Source of the DNA: a bacterium
GTDB lineage: Bacteria > Elusimicrobiota > Elusimicrobia > UBA1565 > UBA9628
Assembly (NCBI GenBank): GCA_021799485.1
Contig: JAJZAK010000017.1
Coordinates: forward strand, 1-46,099
Direction: 5' to 3'
DNA: 46,099 bases
Part shown: positions 34,834-43,039 of the stretch, piece after piece
Layout: every line of letters starts with the position of its first letter
Numbering within the stretch: the first letter of the stretch is position 1
Translations under genes and position numbers: made by a program
Notes under the pieces: model-generated
Told to the model about the DNA's origin: nothing
The model's input: the letters and a program-made list of their open reading frames with translations, nothing else
The model's database searches: none

Positions 34834-35430
34834 ATGAAAATAATGAACAAAGCCGCTCTCTCCGCGGCGGCCGGACTGCTCCTGACCGCCCCGCTGGGAC
34901 TGTCACGGGCGCAGGCCAAGACGACGGATAAGAACGCCGCCTCGTCATGGGACCAACAACGCCGTGCCATGTGGGAACGCCGTCTCGGGCTCTCGGAGAA
35001 GGACGCCAAGAAGCTCGATGAGACTTTCCAGTCGGAGAAAAAGACCATGCGTCCGCTGCATCGCGAGCTGCGGGATGCTCTCATCAAGCTGTCGGACCAA
35101 GTTGGCGACAACGCCGCGGATACGGAGATCCAGGCGACGCTGGAACGGGTCCAAAAAGCGAAGCAAGCTCTCCAAACGGAAAAGTCAAACTTCCGCGCGA
35201 AGCTCGCCGGGCTCCTGACGCCGACCCAGCGCGCCAAGATGATGCTTTGGCGCATGCGCCGTCACCTGATGCTGCATGGCGGCATGATGGGGATGGGCCC
35301 CTACGGCCCCATGGATTGGAGGCGCGGCGAGGGCGGCCGCGGATGCGGCAGGCGCCCCTGCTGCGGAACGGGAGACGGACAGGACCCCGGAGCTTCGGCT
35401 TCTCCGGTCTCAACAGCGCCTGAACAATAA
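34834..35430 (+). CDS. Spy/CpxP-like periplasmic protein with metal-rich tail
   Basis: Exported helical protein of 198 residues. A signal peptide (AALSAAAGLLLTAPLG core, about 5-25) precedes long amphipathic helices (about 35-130) that end in LTPTQRAKMML, the LTxxQ motif of the Spy/CpxP/zinc-resistance family, which act as small periplasmic chaperones or metal sensors. The C-terminal 60 residues are unusual: HLMLHGGMMGMGPYGPMDW, then Arg/Gly-rich sequence with four Cys (GCGRRPCCG), suitable for copper or other soft metal. Start at ATG 34834 with AAAGGAGG five bases upstream; longer in-frame reading has no signal peptide. It stands alone after the hut block, ahead of a strong inverted repeat. 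Confidence 0.78.
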   Translation: MKIMNKAALSAAAGLLLTAPLGLSRAQAKTTDKNAASSWDQQRRAMWERRLGLSEKDAKKLDETFQSEKKTMRPLHRELRDALIKLSDQVGDNAADTEIQATLERVQKAKQALQTEKSNFRAKLAGLLTPTQRAKMMLWRMRRHLMLHGGMMGMGPYGPMDWRRGEGGRGCGRRPCCGTGDGQDPGASASPVSTAPEQ

Positions 35431-35439
35431 AAGGCCTCA

Positions 35440-35500
35440 GGGCCAGGTCTCAACATTCCACCGCAGAGACGCGCAAGTGTTGAATGTTGAGACCTGGCCC
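35440..35500. repeat. Perfect 19-bp inverted repeat between convergent genes
   Basis: GGGCCAGGTCTCAACATTC (35440-35458) is exactly inverted at 35482-35500, around a 23-nt centre with a further CAC/GTG match. It lies between the Spy-like gene and the end of pckG. The right side runs into CCTTCTTTAC, so it can serve as a bidirectional terminator. The length and the AGGTCTCAACATT core resemble REP-like palindromes that travel with REP-associated tyrosine transposases in several diderm genomes; that link is from memory and needs genome-wide comparison. Confidence 0.75.
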
Positions 35501-35516
35501 CCTTCTTTACTCCTAC

Positions 35517-37313
35517 CTAGGCCGCGACGGCGGACCGCAGGCGCTCCTTCAAGGCCTCATGCTCGCGCCAAATCTCGGGGGAAAGCCGCGCATCGAAGCG
35601 GCTGAGGAAGCGATGCTGGCTCTCGATTTCTTCTTCCCATTCCTCCGGGCGCACCTTGAGAAGCTCTTCCATATCCTCGGGCTTGACCTGGACGCCGTCT
35701 AAATCGAGCGCTTCCGGCGTGGGGACATACCCGATCGGGGTTTCCTGGGCCTTGCTCTCGCCGCGCGTGCGCGCCAGGATCCAGTTGACGACACGGAGGT
35801 TTTCGCCGTAGCCCGGCCACAGGAATTTCCCCGCCTCGTTCTTGCGGAACCAGTTGACGTGGAAAATCTTGGGGGGCTTGGGGATCCGGCGGCCCATGTC
35901 AAGCCAGTGCGTGAAATAGTCGGCCATGTTATAGCCGCAAAAAGGGATCATGGCCATCGGATCGTAGCGCAGCTCCCCCACCTTGCCCGTCTGGGCGGCG
36001 GTTCTCTCCGAGGCCATGGTGGCGCCGACGTAGACGCCGTGCTTCCAGTCGAAAGACTCGTAGACGAGAGGCGCCAAGCGCTCGCGGCGAGCGCCGAAAA
36101 GGATCGCCGAGATGGGCACGCCTTGAGGATCTTCCCAATGAGGCGACAACGACGGGCATTGAGAGGCGGGAGCCGTGAAGCGGCTGTTGGGGTGCGCGGC
36201 GTAGCCCATCGCGCCGTTTTGCCCCACCGATTTTGGATCGTAAGGGACGCCCAGCCAATCCTTGGTCCCTGGGGGAAGCGGCCAATCCGCCCCCTCCCAC
36301 CAGACCGTCCCGTCTCGGCCCAAGGCCACGTTCGTATAGATCGTGTTCCTGCGGATGGTCTCGATGGCGTTGCGGTTGGATTTCGAATTCGTGCCGGGCG
36401 CCACGCCGAAAAAGCCGAATTCGGGATTCACCGCCCAGAGCCTGCCGTCGGAGCCGATTCGGAGCCAGGCGATGTCGTCTCCCACGGTCCAGACCTTGTA
36501 GCCGCGTCGCCTCAAGGGTTCCGGCGGGATAAGCATCGCGAGGTTGGTCTTGCCGCAGGCGCTCGGGAAGGCCGCCGTAATGTATTCCGTGCGCCCGCTC
36601 GGATCCTCGATGCCCACGATGAGCATATGCTCGGCCAGCCACCCCTCCCGACGCGCCGCGTGGCTGGCGATCCGCAGGGCAAGACACTTTTTCCCCAATA
36701 GGGCATTGCCGCCGTAGCCGGAGCCCGTGCTCCAGATCGCCTGATCCTCTGGAAAGTGGAGGATAAGCCTCTTCTTAATGTCGAGGTCGATCTTGCCGTG
36801 CACGCAGCGGACGAACTCGCCGTTCGACCCCAAAACGTCGAGAGCGGCCCGGCCGGCCCTCGTCATGATGAGCATGTTAAGGACGACGTAAAGGCTGTCG
36901 GTGAGCTGGACGCCTATCTTCGAGAATTCGGAGCCGGGAAGGCCCATCGAAAACGGAATGACGTACATCGTGCGGCCCCGCATCGAGTCCTTGAGGATGG
37001 CGCGGGCGCGACGATAACCCTCCTCGGGGGCCATCCAGTGGTTGGTCGGACCCGCATCCTCTTTAGAAGAGGAGCAGATAAAGGTCAATTCCTCGGTGCG
37101 GGCGACGTCGGAAGGGTCTGATCGGTGGTAGAGGCAGCCGGGGAATTTATCGGGGTTGAGCCGTTCGACCTCGCCCCAGGAGACCGCATCCTCGATGAGG
37201 CGCTCCCTTTCCTCGGGAGTCCCCTCGATCCAAACGACCCGGTCGGGACGCGCGAGCGCGGCAATATCCGCGATCCAAGCATCAAGCGCCTGATGACGCG
37301 ACATGGTCTCCAT
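35517..37313 (-). CDS. pckG: Phosphoenolpyruvate carboxykinase (GTP)
   Basis: Gluconeogenic enzyme converting oxaloacetate and GTP to phosphoenolpyruvate, CO2 and GDP; some lineages run it in reverse. The 598-residue length is that of GTP-dependent PckG rather than ATP-dependent PckA (about 530). The GTP/PEP-binding P-loop FPSACGKTNLAMLIPPEP contains the reactive Cys. VGDDIAWLR, the metal ligand segment, EFGFFGVAPGTN and the C-terminal DYFTHWLDMG with FHVNWFRKNEAGKFLWPG are also present. Start ATG 37313, or the in-frame ATG three codons later; ribosome sites do not decide. It lies downstream of the DUF4384 lipoprotein gene on the same strand, 102 nt away, with no clear terminator between. Amino-acid catabolism by the hut block would feed this step. 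Confidence 0.96.
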   Translation of the reverse strand: METMSRHQALDAWIADIAALARPDRVVWIEGTPEERERLIEDAVSWGEVERLNPDKFPGCLYHRSDPSDVARTEELTFICSSSKEDAGPTNHWMAPEEGYRRARAILKDSMRGRTMYVIPFSMGLPGSEFSKIGVQLTDSLYVVLNMLIMTRAGRAALDVLGSNGEFVRCVHGKIDLDIKKRLILHFPEDQAIWSTGSGYGGNALLGKKCLALRIASHAARREGWLAEHMLIVGIEDPSGRTEYITAAFPSACGKTNLAMLIPPEPLRRRGYKVWTVGDDIAWLRIGSDGRLWAVNPEFGFFGVAPGTNSKSNRNAIETIRRNTIYTNVALGRDGTVWWEGADWPLPPGTKDWLGVPYDPKSVGQNGAMGYAAHPNSRFTAPASQCPSLSPHWEDPQGVPISAILFGARRERLAPLVYESFDWKHGVYVGATMASERTAAQTGKVGELRYDPMAMIPFCGYNMADYFTHWLDMGRRIPKPPKIFHVNWFRKNEAGKFLWPGYGENLRVVNWILARTRGESKAQETPIGYVPTPEALDLDGVQVKPEDMEELLKVRPEEWEEEIESQHRFLSRFDARLSPEIWREHEALKERLRSAVAA

Positions 37314-37415
37314 CTCTTATAACAAATCTCCGTACCTTAATAAAGCGGCGGAACGTGCCTGGAGAAAATAGAACGCAACGGAATGTCCATCCCCGGCCCT
37401 TCCTCGACTTCGACT

Positions 37416-38399
37416 TTATTGTTTCGGCGGGAGCCGAATCGTGAGGGCCTGCGTGTCCTCGGACCAATCGATGGCGGCGCGGTTGAGCCGTCGCACCACG
37501 CCCAAGTAGCCGCCTTTCGAGGGATCGCTCATGTCGGCGGTCATGGGCGTCTTGGTCGCGATCACGCGGATCGTCTCGGCGGAGAAAATCTTGCCCTTGG
37601 GAAGCTCCGCGACCAAGGAGACGCCTTCGTTCGCGAGAGATGGATCGGGGAAGATCCAAGGAGACGCCGCCTTGAGCGGAACCTGGGTCAAGTTCAGCTG
37701 CGCGTCGGGAACGAGCAGCGTGGTCTTCCAATCGTCCTCCACGTCATAGAGATAGACGAAGCAGTTCTCGCTGCAGGTGAGACGCACCTGAAAAGAGTCT
37801 CCCGCCTGGGCCTGTTGACGCGACAACCACAGGTCCACGCGAAAGTTCGCGTCGTGATAAGAAGGGATGGGGACGATGCAGTCTTGAACCGTCGCGGCGT
37901 AGCGAAAACCCGCGGCGCCGCCTTTCGTCGAACCCTCGGAGACGACCTTCTCGTTGAGAATGCGGCCCGAGCGCGTCGTCCTGAGAACGTTCTCGACGAG
38001 CGTCTTATCCTGGCCGAATCCCTCCTGGGCGAAGACCATGGTCCGGGAGCGCGCCGTGACGCCCAGGAATCCCGTCATCGCCTCGTTCTCGGCCTGGGAA
38101 ATCGCCTGGGCTCGCACCTGATCGCGCGTTTCATCGCCGGGATATTCCACCGTCGCGCCGGCCTCGACCCACGTGCAGCCAAGCCGCGCGTCTTTCCCCA
38201 AGACCCGGATGGGGATCGGGGCCGCTTGGGCGGCGAGCGATTCCGATGTCGATACCATCGAACCGCCCTGATCGCTCAGGGAGGCCGCCAGCTCGCGGGA
38301 GGAAGGGGCGTTTTGGACCGGTCCCGCTTTGCGGGCGGACCAAAAACAGCCGCCGGTGGCCGCCACAAGAGCCGCGCCCATCACCGACCATCTTCTCAT
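37416..38399 (-). CDS. DUF4384 lipoprotein
   Basis: A 327-residue exported protein. The N-terminus has a short basic-hydrophobic signal with VAATGGC, a plausible lipobox, so it may be anchored in a membrane by lipid. The middle (about 55-190) has mixed strand/helix with ETRDQVRAQAISQAENEAM. The C-terminal region (about 200-325) shows VDLWLSRQQAQAGDSFQVRL, a disulfide-capable SENCFVYLYDVED and LLVPDAQLN, which I recognise as DUF4384, a beta-rich domain often found attached to or beside secreted caspase-like proteins. Its ATG overlaps the stop of the propeller/caspase gene by four bases. It is therefore very probably the partner of that protein: the DUF4384 half that other genomes fuse is here a separate lipoprotein. 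Confidence 0.82.
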   Translation of the reverse strand: MRRWSVMGAALVAATGGCFWSARKAGPVQNAPSSRELAASLSDQGGSMVSTSESLAAQAAPIPIRVLGKDARLGCTWVEAGATVEYPGDETRDQVRAQAISQAENEAMTGFLGVTARSRTMVFAQEGFGQDKTLVENVLRTTRSGRILNEKVVSEGSTKGGAAGFRYAATVQDCIVPIPSYHDANFRVDLWLSRQQAQAGDSFQVRLTCSENCFVYLYDVEDDWKTTLLVPDAQLNLTQVPLKAASPWIFPDPSLANEGVSLVAELPKGKIFSAETIRVIATKTPMTADMSDPSKGGYLGVVRRLNRAAIDWSEDTQALTIRLPPKQ

Positions 38400-40972
38400 C
38401 GCGTTGTCCTCGGCCGTCTCCCGGAAAGCGTCACGCCCGTGTCCTTCCCCAGCAGTTGCGGCGTCTGGGGGACATTGTCGTCGCGCATCGCCGCGTCCTC
38501 GACGGGCGCTTTCAAGTAGTCGTAGAGATCGAGAAGCGTCGAGCGCCCGCCGCCCTTCTTGAGCCCGCGGAGCATGAAGTACGTGAAAAGCCCATGTCCG
38601 GCCGCATCAAGAGGCTCGGCGATCTGGTCCGCCTTGGCGGCGGTCATCACGCCCATGTCCCGCGCGGTCCAGAGCCCGGGATCGACCTTGACGAGCACGG
38701 CACGCCCTTGGGCCGCGACCGAACGCCCTCCCGCCCCAGAAAAGCATGCGTCGAGCGCCACGATCACGTTTCTCGCCCGCAGCCGGGACAGGCTCCCGGA
38801 AAGACGCTTTAACGGGTAAGCGGTGTTCCCCAGATATTGGGGGTCGCCATCCCAAGGCAGGATGTATGCGTCTCCCGAGCCGGGATCCGGAGCGCCATGT
38901 CCCGCGTAATAAACGAAGACCGTCGAGGCGTCGTTCGTATGTCTTGGAAGCCAGCCCTCGATATTTTTCTGGATGGCGGTGTAGGTCGCCTGGTCCTCGG
39001 TCAAAGCATGGATATTGCGGTCGGCATAGCCCAGGGCGCGCAGGTAGCGGCGGACGGCTCGGGCGTCACGGTCCGCGAAAACCGCCGCGGGCAACTCCTG
39101 CTGGTAGTTCTCGATCCCGATCACGACCGCGTAGGCGTTCGGGTTTTCCCTGCGTTTAAATCCAGGCTCCTCCACATCCGGAAGGAGTTCGCTCTGCTGC
39201 GATAGCGGCGAGAGGCTGACATGAAGGTCCGATATGTCGGCCTTGGCGACAACGTCGGCCAAATTCACCTCGGCGGGGCGATCGTTCTCTCCGAGAGCGG
39301 CCGGGAGAGCCCGCCAATCATGGGACCACCACCAACGGCCGGTCCGAATCTCGGCGCTCGTGACGACGAACTTGCCGTTCGAAATCGCGAAGCGCAGCCG
39401 CGGCTTGCCACCGGCAAGTCGCGCCTGAATATCCGGCGCCTTGGCCGGGGGCACATGATCCTGCAGGAGAAGATAGAAGCTGGCTCCGCCGGCGAGAAGC
39501 CGATGGAGGCCGTCGTCTCCCGAGGGGCCGACGGCGATCGTGAAGCGCATGCGATCCGGGTTGTAAGCCGGGGCGCCCAGCACGCGCGGCGTCCCGAAGA
39601 CGAAGTCAAAGGCCTTGACAAGCCATTCCGTGGCGTCGCGCGACGTGCGGACCTTGGCCTTCTCGAAGCGTTCGCGGTAGGCTTGGACCTCCAGAGCCAA
39701 TTGACGCCTCGCCACGGCGACCCGTTCCTGAAACGCCACGCGGTCCTCGTAGGGCCCTTGAACGAGCTGGGGCGGCGTGGGAGGCTGGCCCGAGAGATTT
39801 CGGAACTCCTGCTCCAGGCCTTGCGAGGCCAGGAAGCCGACGAGATCAAAGCCTCGGGGAGGATGGTTGTAAGGGCCGCCTCGAAGGCCGCGCCATAGGC
39901 GTTTGGGAATGGAGATCGCGTGCGAGGCGTCCCATGGGAACTCCCCGCGCATTTGAGCTCGCGCGAAGGACCCGTGCCCGAGATCCTTCGAGGCTAAATA
40001 AGCGGCCGCCCCGCTGAACATCCATTTAAAATCCCCATTGGCGTCGAAGGCGTACAGCGTTTTGTCCTCCGATGCCGCGTAGACCGCCCCCCCCTTCCCG
40101 ACGGCCACGGCGCGGACCGTATCGCCCGTGCGCCAGGCCCAGCGCAGACGGCCCTGGGGACTCAAGGCATAAATATTGGCGTCGTCCGCCCCGGCATAGA
40201 CGGACCCATCCGCGGCCGCGGCGACCGAGCGAACGAGCCCCCCCGCCCGGTAAACCCAGAGAAGACGCCCCGAAGCGTCGAGAGCGTAGACGCCCTTGTC
40301 CCACGAGCCGGCGATGACGCCGCCGTCGGGAGCCGCCGCGACGGCCGAGATGGAATCCTTGGCCGAGAAGGACCAGAGGAGATTCCCGTTGACGTCGAGA
40401 GCGTAGACGTCGTTGTCGTTGCAGCCCGCGTAGACGCGTTTCCCGCCGGAGGCGGTCGCGACCGCGGTCACCGCGTCCGGCGCCTGGTGGGTCCAGAGGA
40501 GATTGCCGTTCAAGTCGAGGGCATAGAGGCTGTGGTTCCAGGATCCAGCGTAGATATGTCCGCCTGGCTCCGCCGCCACCGAGGTGATGGCGTTGGAGGC
40601 CTGGTATTTCCAGCGCAGGTGTCCGCCCGGACTCAGGGCGAAGATATTGCCGTCTTCGGAACCGACGGCCGTCCCGCCGTCCGAAAGGGCGGCCAGCGAC
40701 TGGACCCAGAAGGCTGGATATGACCACTGAAGGGCGCCAAAGGGGCCCAGCGCGTCGACTTGTCCCGAATTCCCATAGCCGGAGCCGACGTAGACAACGC
40801 CGGAGGGAGCGACAGCGACGGCATAGATCTTGTCGGAGGCCTGGAATTCCCATTTGATGACTGGCTGCGCCCGCCCATCCGGCGGACGGGCGGCGAACGC
40901 AGCGCCGAAGGCAAGGGCGCCTGTCAACGCCGAGAGAATCATTCGCGCGAGGAATCCCGATAGCTGACGCAT
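38396..40972 (-). CDS. Secreted seven-bladed propeller fused to a caspase-like (C14) protease
   Basis: An 858-residue exported protein. A signal peptide (about 1-30, ending GAAFAARP) precedes seven PQQ-type propeller blades of about 40 residues (about 35-330), each with a pattern such as YALDLNGNLLW and VYAGS; an eighth W-motif strand closes the ring. A linker of about 280 residues has a helical LALEVQAYRERFEKAK segment. The C-terminal 249 residues form a caspase-hemoglobinase domain: AYAVVIGIENY, the catalytic His in VYYAGHGAPD (His692), and the catalytic Cys in VIVALDACFSGAGG (Cys743). Start chosen at ATG 40972; TTG four codons upstream is also in frame. Caspase-like domains in bacteria are usually cytoplasmic effectors; an exported, propeller-bearing form coupled to a DUF4384 lipoprotein suggests an envelope protease that senses or docks through the propeller. 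Confidence 0.88.
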   Translation of the reverse strand: MRQLSGFLARMILSALTGALAFGAAFAARPPDGRAQPVIKWEFQASDKIYAVAVAPSGVVYVGSGYGNSGQVDALGPFGALQWSYPAFWVQSLAALSDGGTAVGSEDGNIFALSPGGHLRWKYQASNAITSVAAEPGGHIYAGSWNHSLYALDLNGNLLWTHQAPDAVTAVATASGGKRVYAGCNDNDVYALDVNGNLLWSFSAKDSISAVAAAPDGGVIAGSWDKGVYALDASGRLLWVYRAGGLVRSVAAAADGSVYAGADDANIYALSPQGRLRWAWRTGDTVRAVAVGKGGAVYAASEDKTLYAFDANGDFKWMFSGAAAYLASKDLGHGSFARAQMRGEFPWDASHAISIPKRLWRGLRGGPYNHPPRGFDLVGFLASQGLEQEFRNLSGQPPTPPQLVQGPYEDRVAFQERVAVARRQLALEVQAYRERFEKAKVRTSRDATEWLVKAFDFVFGTPRVLGAPAYNPDRMRFTIAVGPSGDDGLHRLLAGGASFYLLLQDHVPPAKAPDIQARLAGGKPRLRFAISNGKFVVTSAEIRTGRWWWSHDWRALPAALGENDRPAEVNLADVVAKADISDLHVSLSPLSQQSELLPDVEEPGFKRRENPNAYAVVIGIENYQQELPAAVFADRDARAVRRYLRALGYADRNIHALTEDQATYTAIQKNIEGWLPRHTNDASTVFVYYAGHGAPDPGSGDAYILPWDGDPQYLGNTAYPLKRLSGSLSRLRARNVIVALDACFSGAGGRSVAAQGRAVLVKVDPGLWTARDMGVMTAAKADQIAEPLDAAGHGLFTYFMLRGLKKGGGRSTLLDLYDYLKAPVEDAAMRDDNVPQTPQLLGKDTGVTLSGRRPRTTR

Positions 40973-41061
40973 GCCGCGGACCAAGCGTTGGCATCATATA
41001 AAAAACGGCCGCCCCTCGGCGAATTCAACTACTCAACAATCCTTTTTGTTAAGATGCGCCA

Positions 41062-41880
41062 GTGAAGAGACTCCTTCCGGCGACTATTGCCCTCTTGGCG
41101 ATTTCCTGCAAGCCCTCCCGGGACCCGGTCGTCGCCCGCGTGGGATCCTTGGCGATCACTCGTTCGGAATTCGACCAGAAGCTCGCCGAGGTGCCGGCCG
41201 ATTACAAGGCCTTCGTCGAGAGCCCCGACGGGCGGCGCCAATTCATCGACATTTTGATCCGCGAGAAGCTCGTCCTCGCCGCCGCCGAGAAGGCGGGAGT
41301 CACCCAGGATCCCGGCTTCAAGAAGGAAATCCGGCGGCTCAAGAAGGAGGAAGACCGTCGGCTCAAGGAAGGGCGCGACTACCTGCTCAAACGCTTCTGG
41401 ATCGACACGTTGCGCAAGAACGGAACGATCGCCGTCTCCGACGGCGAGATCCGCCGCTACTGGGAGAAGCATCCCGACGAAGTCGTCATCCGCCAGATTT
41501 TGGCCGCCACGCCGCAGCAGGCGGAGGCTTTGCTCCGGAAAGCCAAGGCGGGGGTTTCCGTCGCGAAATTGGCGCGAGCCGCCTCCCTTGACGCCGACTC
41601 CGCCGCCCATGGAGGGCTCATGCCGGGGGCGATCTACGGCGAGGCGATCCCGGAGTTCAACGACCTCATCTTCCGCATGAAGCTCCACGAGATCTCGGGA
41701 CCGATCAAAACGGAATTCGGCTACCATGTCGTGCGCAAGGAAAGCGAGAAAAAACTTAGTTATAATGAGGCCCGCGAACGCATCGCGCGCCTGTTGGAAA
41801 AGGAAAAACTCGACCGCTATCTACAGTCCATCAAAGCTCAATTCCCCGTGGAGGTTTATCATGCAGAAACGACTCCGTAG
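41062..41880 (+). CDS. Parvulin peptidyl-prolyl isomerase, probable lipoprotein
   Basis: Envelope foldase of the SurA/PrsA type, 272 residues. The signal sequence ends in LLAISC, a good lipobox, so the protein is probably lipid-anchored, like PrsA. Then follows a SurA-N-like helical region (VARVGSLAITRSEFDQKLAEV, LILIREKLVLAAAEK type pattern) and a PpiC domain (about 150-245) with VIRQILAATPQQAEAL, GGLMPGAIYGEAIPEF and SGPIKTEFGYHVVRKE. The start is GTG 41062, chosen for the basic n-region MKRLL. It is divergent from the caspase gene. Its last 20 nt overlap the next, related, gene, so the two are made together. Confidence 0.9.
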   Translation: MKRLLPATIALLAISCKPSRDPVVARVGSLAITRSEFDQKLAEVPADYKAFVESPDGRRQFIDILIREKLVLAAAEKAGVTQDPGFKKEIRRLKKEEDRRLKEGRDYLLKRFWIDTLRKNGTIAVSDGEIRRYWEKHPDEVVIRQILAATPQQAEALLRKAKAGVSVAKLARAASLDADSAAHGGLMPGAIYGEAIPEFNDLIFRMKLHEISGPIKTEFGYHVVRKESEKKLSYNEARERIARLLEKEKLDRYLQSIKAQFPVEVYHAETTP

Positions 41881-42991
41881 TTCCGCCGCGGTTTTTTTGC
41901 TGCTCTTGGCGCCGTCTTCCCCGCTCCTATACGCCGCCCACGATGTCGGCCCCTTTGTCGCGACGGTCAACGGAGTCGGCATCCCGCTCGCCCAATACCG
42001 CAAGGAATTCGAGCAGGCGGCCGCCACATGGAACCGGACGCATCCGGGCGCCACGAAGGATCCCAAATGGGTCAAGGCCCTCAAAAGGATGCTGCTCGAC
42101 CAGATGGTCGACAACTCCCTCCTTTCCCAGCAGGCGAAAAAACTAGGGATCAAGGTCAGCTCCGACGACATCGATCGCGGGATCGCCGAAGCCAAGCGCA
42201 GCTTCCGCTACGACCCTTACGGGAACGAGATTCCGGAGAAGGAGGCCGAGGCGGCCTTCAACAACCAGCTCAAGCTCTTGAACCTCACGCAGGAACAGTA
42301 CCGGGAGCGCATCAAAAAACAGCTCATGATCAAGAAGCTGCTCCAAATACAGGTCCTCAACGACGTGACTCCTCCGGACGACAAGGAAGTCGCGGCCTAT
42401 TTCGAGAGGGTCAAGAAGTACCTCTTGAGCGGTTCGACCGTGCCGCCGGCCGCGATGCCCGCCGAGGACGCCCAGGCCTTGATGCAGATCGCGCAGGGCG
42501 TCAAGGACATGAGCGCCGAACGGGTGCGGCTCTCGGTGATCCTGATCCGCCTCGGGCCGGACGCCGACCCCGCCGAGAAAGCGCGCGCTCTCAAAGCCGC
42601 CGAGGATATCCGGACACAGCTCGAGTCAGGGGACGTCAGCTTTGCGGAGGTCGCGCGCGCCAAATCCGAAGATCCCCTGAGCGCTCCCCGCGGCGGAGAT
42701 ATCGGCTTCGTCTACCGCGAAAGCCCCCTGCCCGCCAACCTCATCAAGGCCGCCTTTTCGCTGCGCACGGGAGATATCTCGAAGCCCATCTTGACCGAGA
42801 TCGGCTACAACATCATCCGCGTGGAGGAAAAGCGGGCGTCCAGCATCCCGACCCTCGACAAGTTCAAGGACCGGATCGCCGAGGCGATGATGCAGTTCCG
42901 CATCCAAAAGGCGACCGAGTCCTACGTTGAAAAGCTCAAGGCCGGCGCCACGATCTCCAAGAATCAAGCCCTGCTGGCTACGGTCGAGTAG
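41861..42991 (+). CDS. SurA-like periplasmic peptidyl-prolyl isomerase
   Basis: A 376-residue periplasmic chaperone/isomerase. The signal peptide (SSAAVFLLLLAPSSPLLYAA) is followed by SurA-N-type helices (VATVNGVGIPLAQYRKEF, RMLLDQMVDNSLLSQQAKKL) and one PpiC domain (about 225-325), with SVILIRLGPDADPAEKARAL, GDVSFAEVARAKSEDP, GGDIGFVYRE and RTGDISKPILTEIGYNIIRV. Escherichia coli SurA has two parvulin domains; here only one is visible. Start at ATG 41861, with GTGGAGG 6 nt upstream inside the preceding gene. It precedes pdxA, reproducing the surA-pdxA neighbourhood known in gammaproteobacteria. Confidence 0.92.
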   Translation: MQKRLRSSAAVFLLLLAPSSPLLYAAHDVGPFVATVNGVGIPLAQYRKEFEQAAATWNRTHPGATKDPKWVKALKRMLLDQMVDNSLLSQQAKKLGIKVSSDDIDRGIAEAKRSFRYDPYGNEIPEKEAEAAFNNQLKLLNLTQEQYRERIKKQLMIKKLLQIQVLNDVTPPDDKEVAAYFERVKKYLLSGSTVPPAAMPAEDAQALMQIAQGVKDMSAERVRLSVILIRLGPDADPAEKARALKAAEDIRTQLESGDVSFAEVARAKSEDPLSAPRGGDIGFVYRESPLPANLIKAAFSLRTGDISKPILTEIGYNIIRVEEKRASSIPTLDKFKDRIAEAMMQFRIQKATESYVEKLKAGATISKNQALLATVE

Positions 42992-43039
42992 CTCGGCGGA
43001 CCGCAACGTCGGCAAAAGCCACCGCGACCAGCGCCGCCC

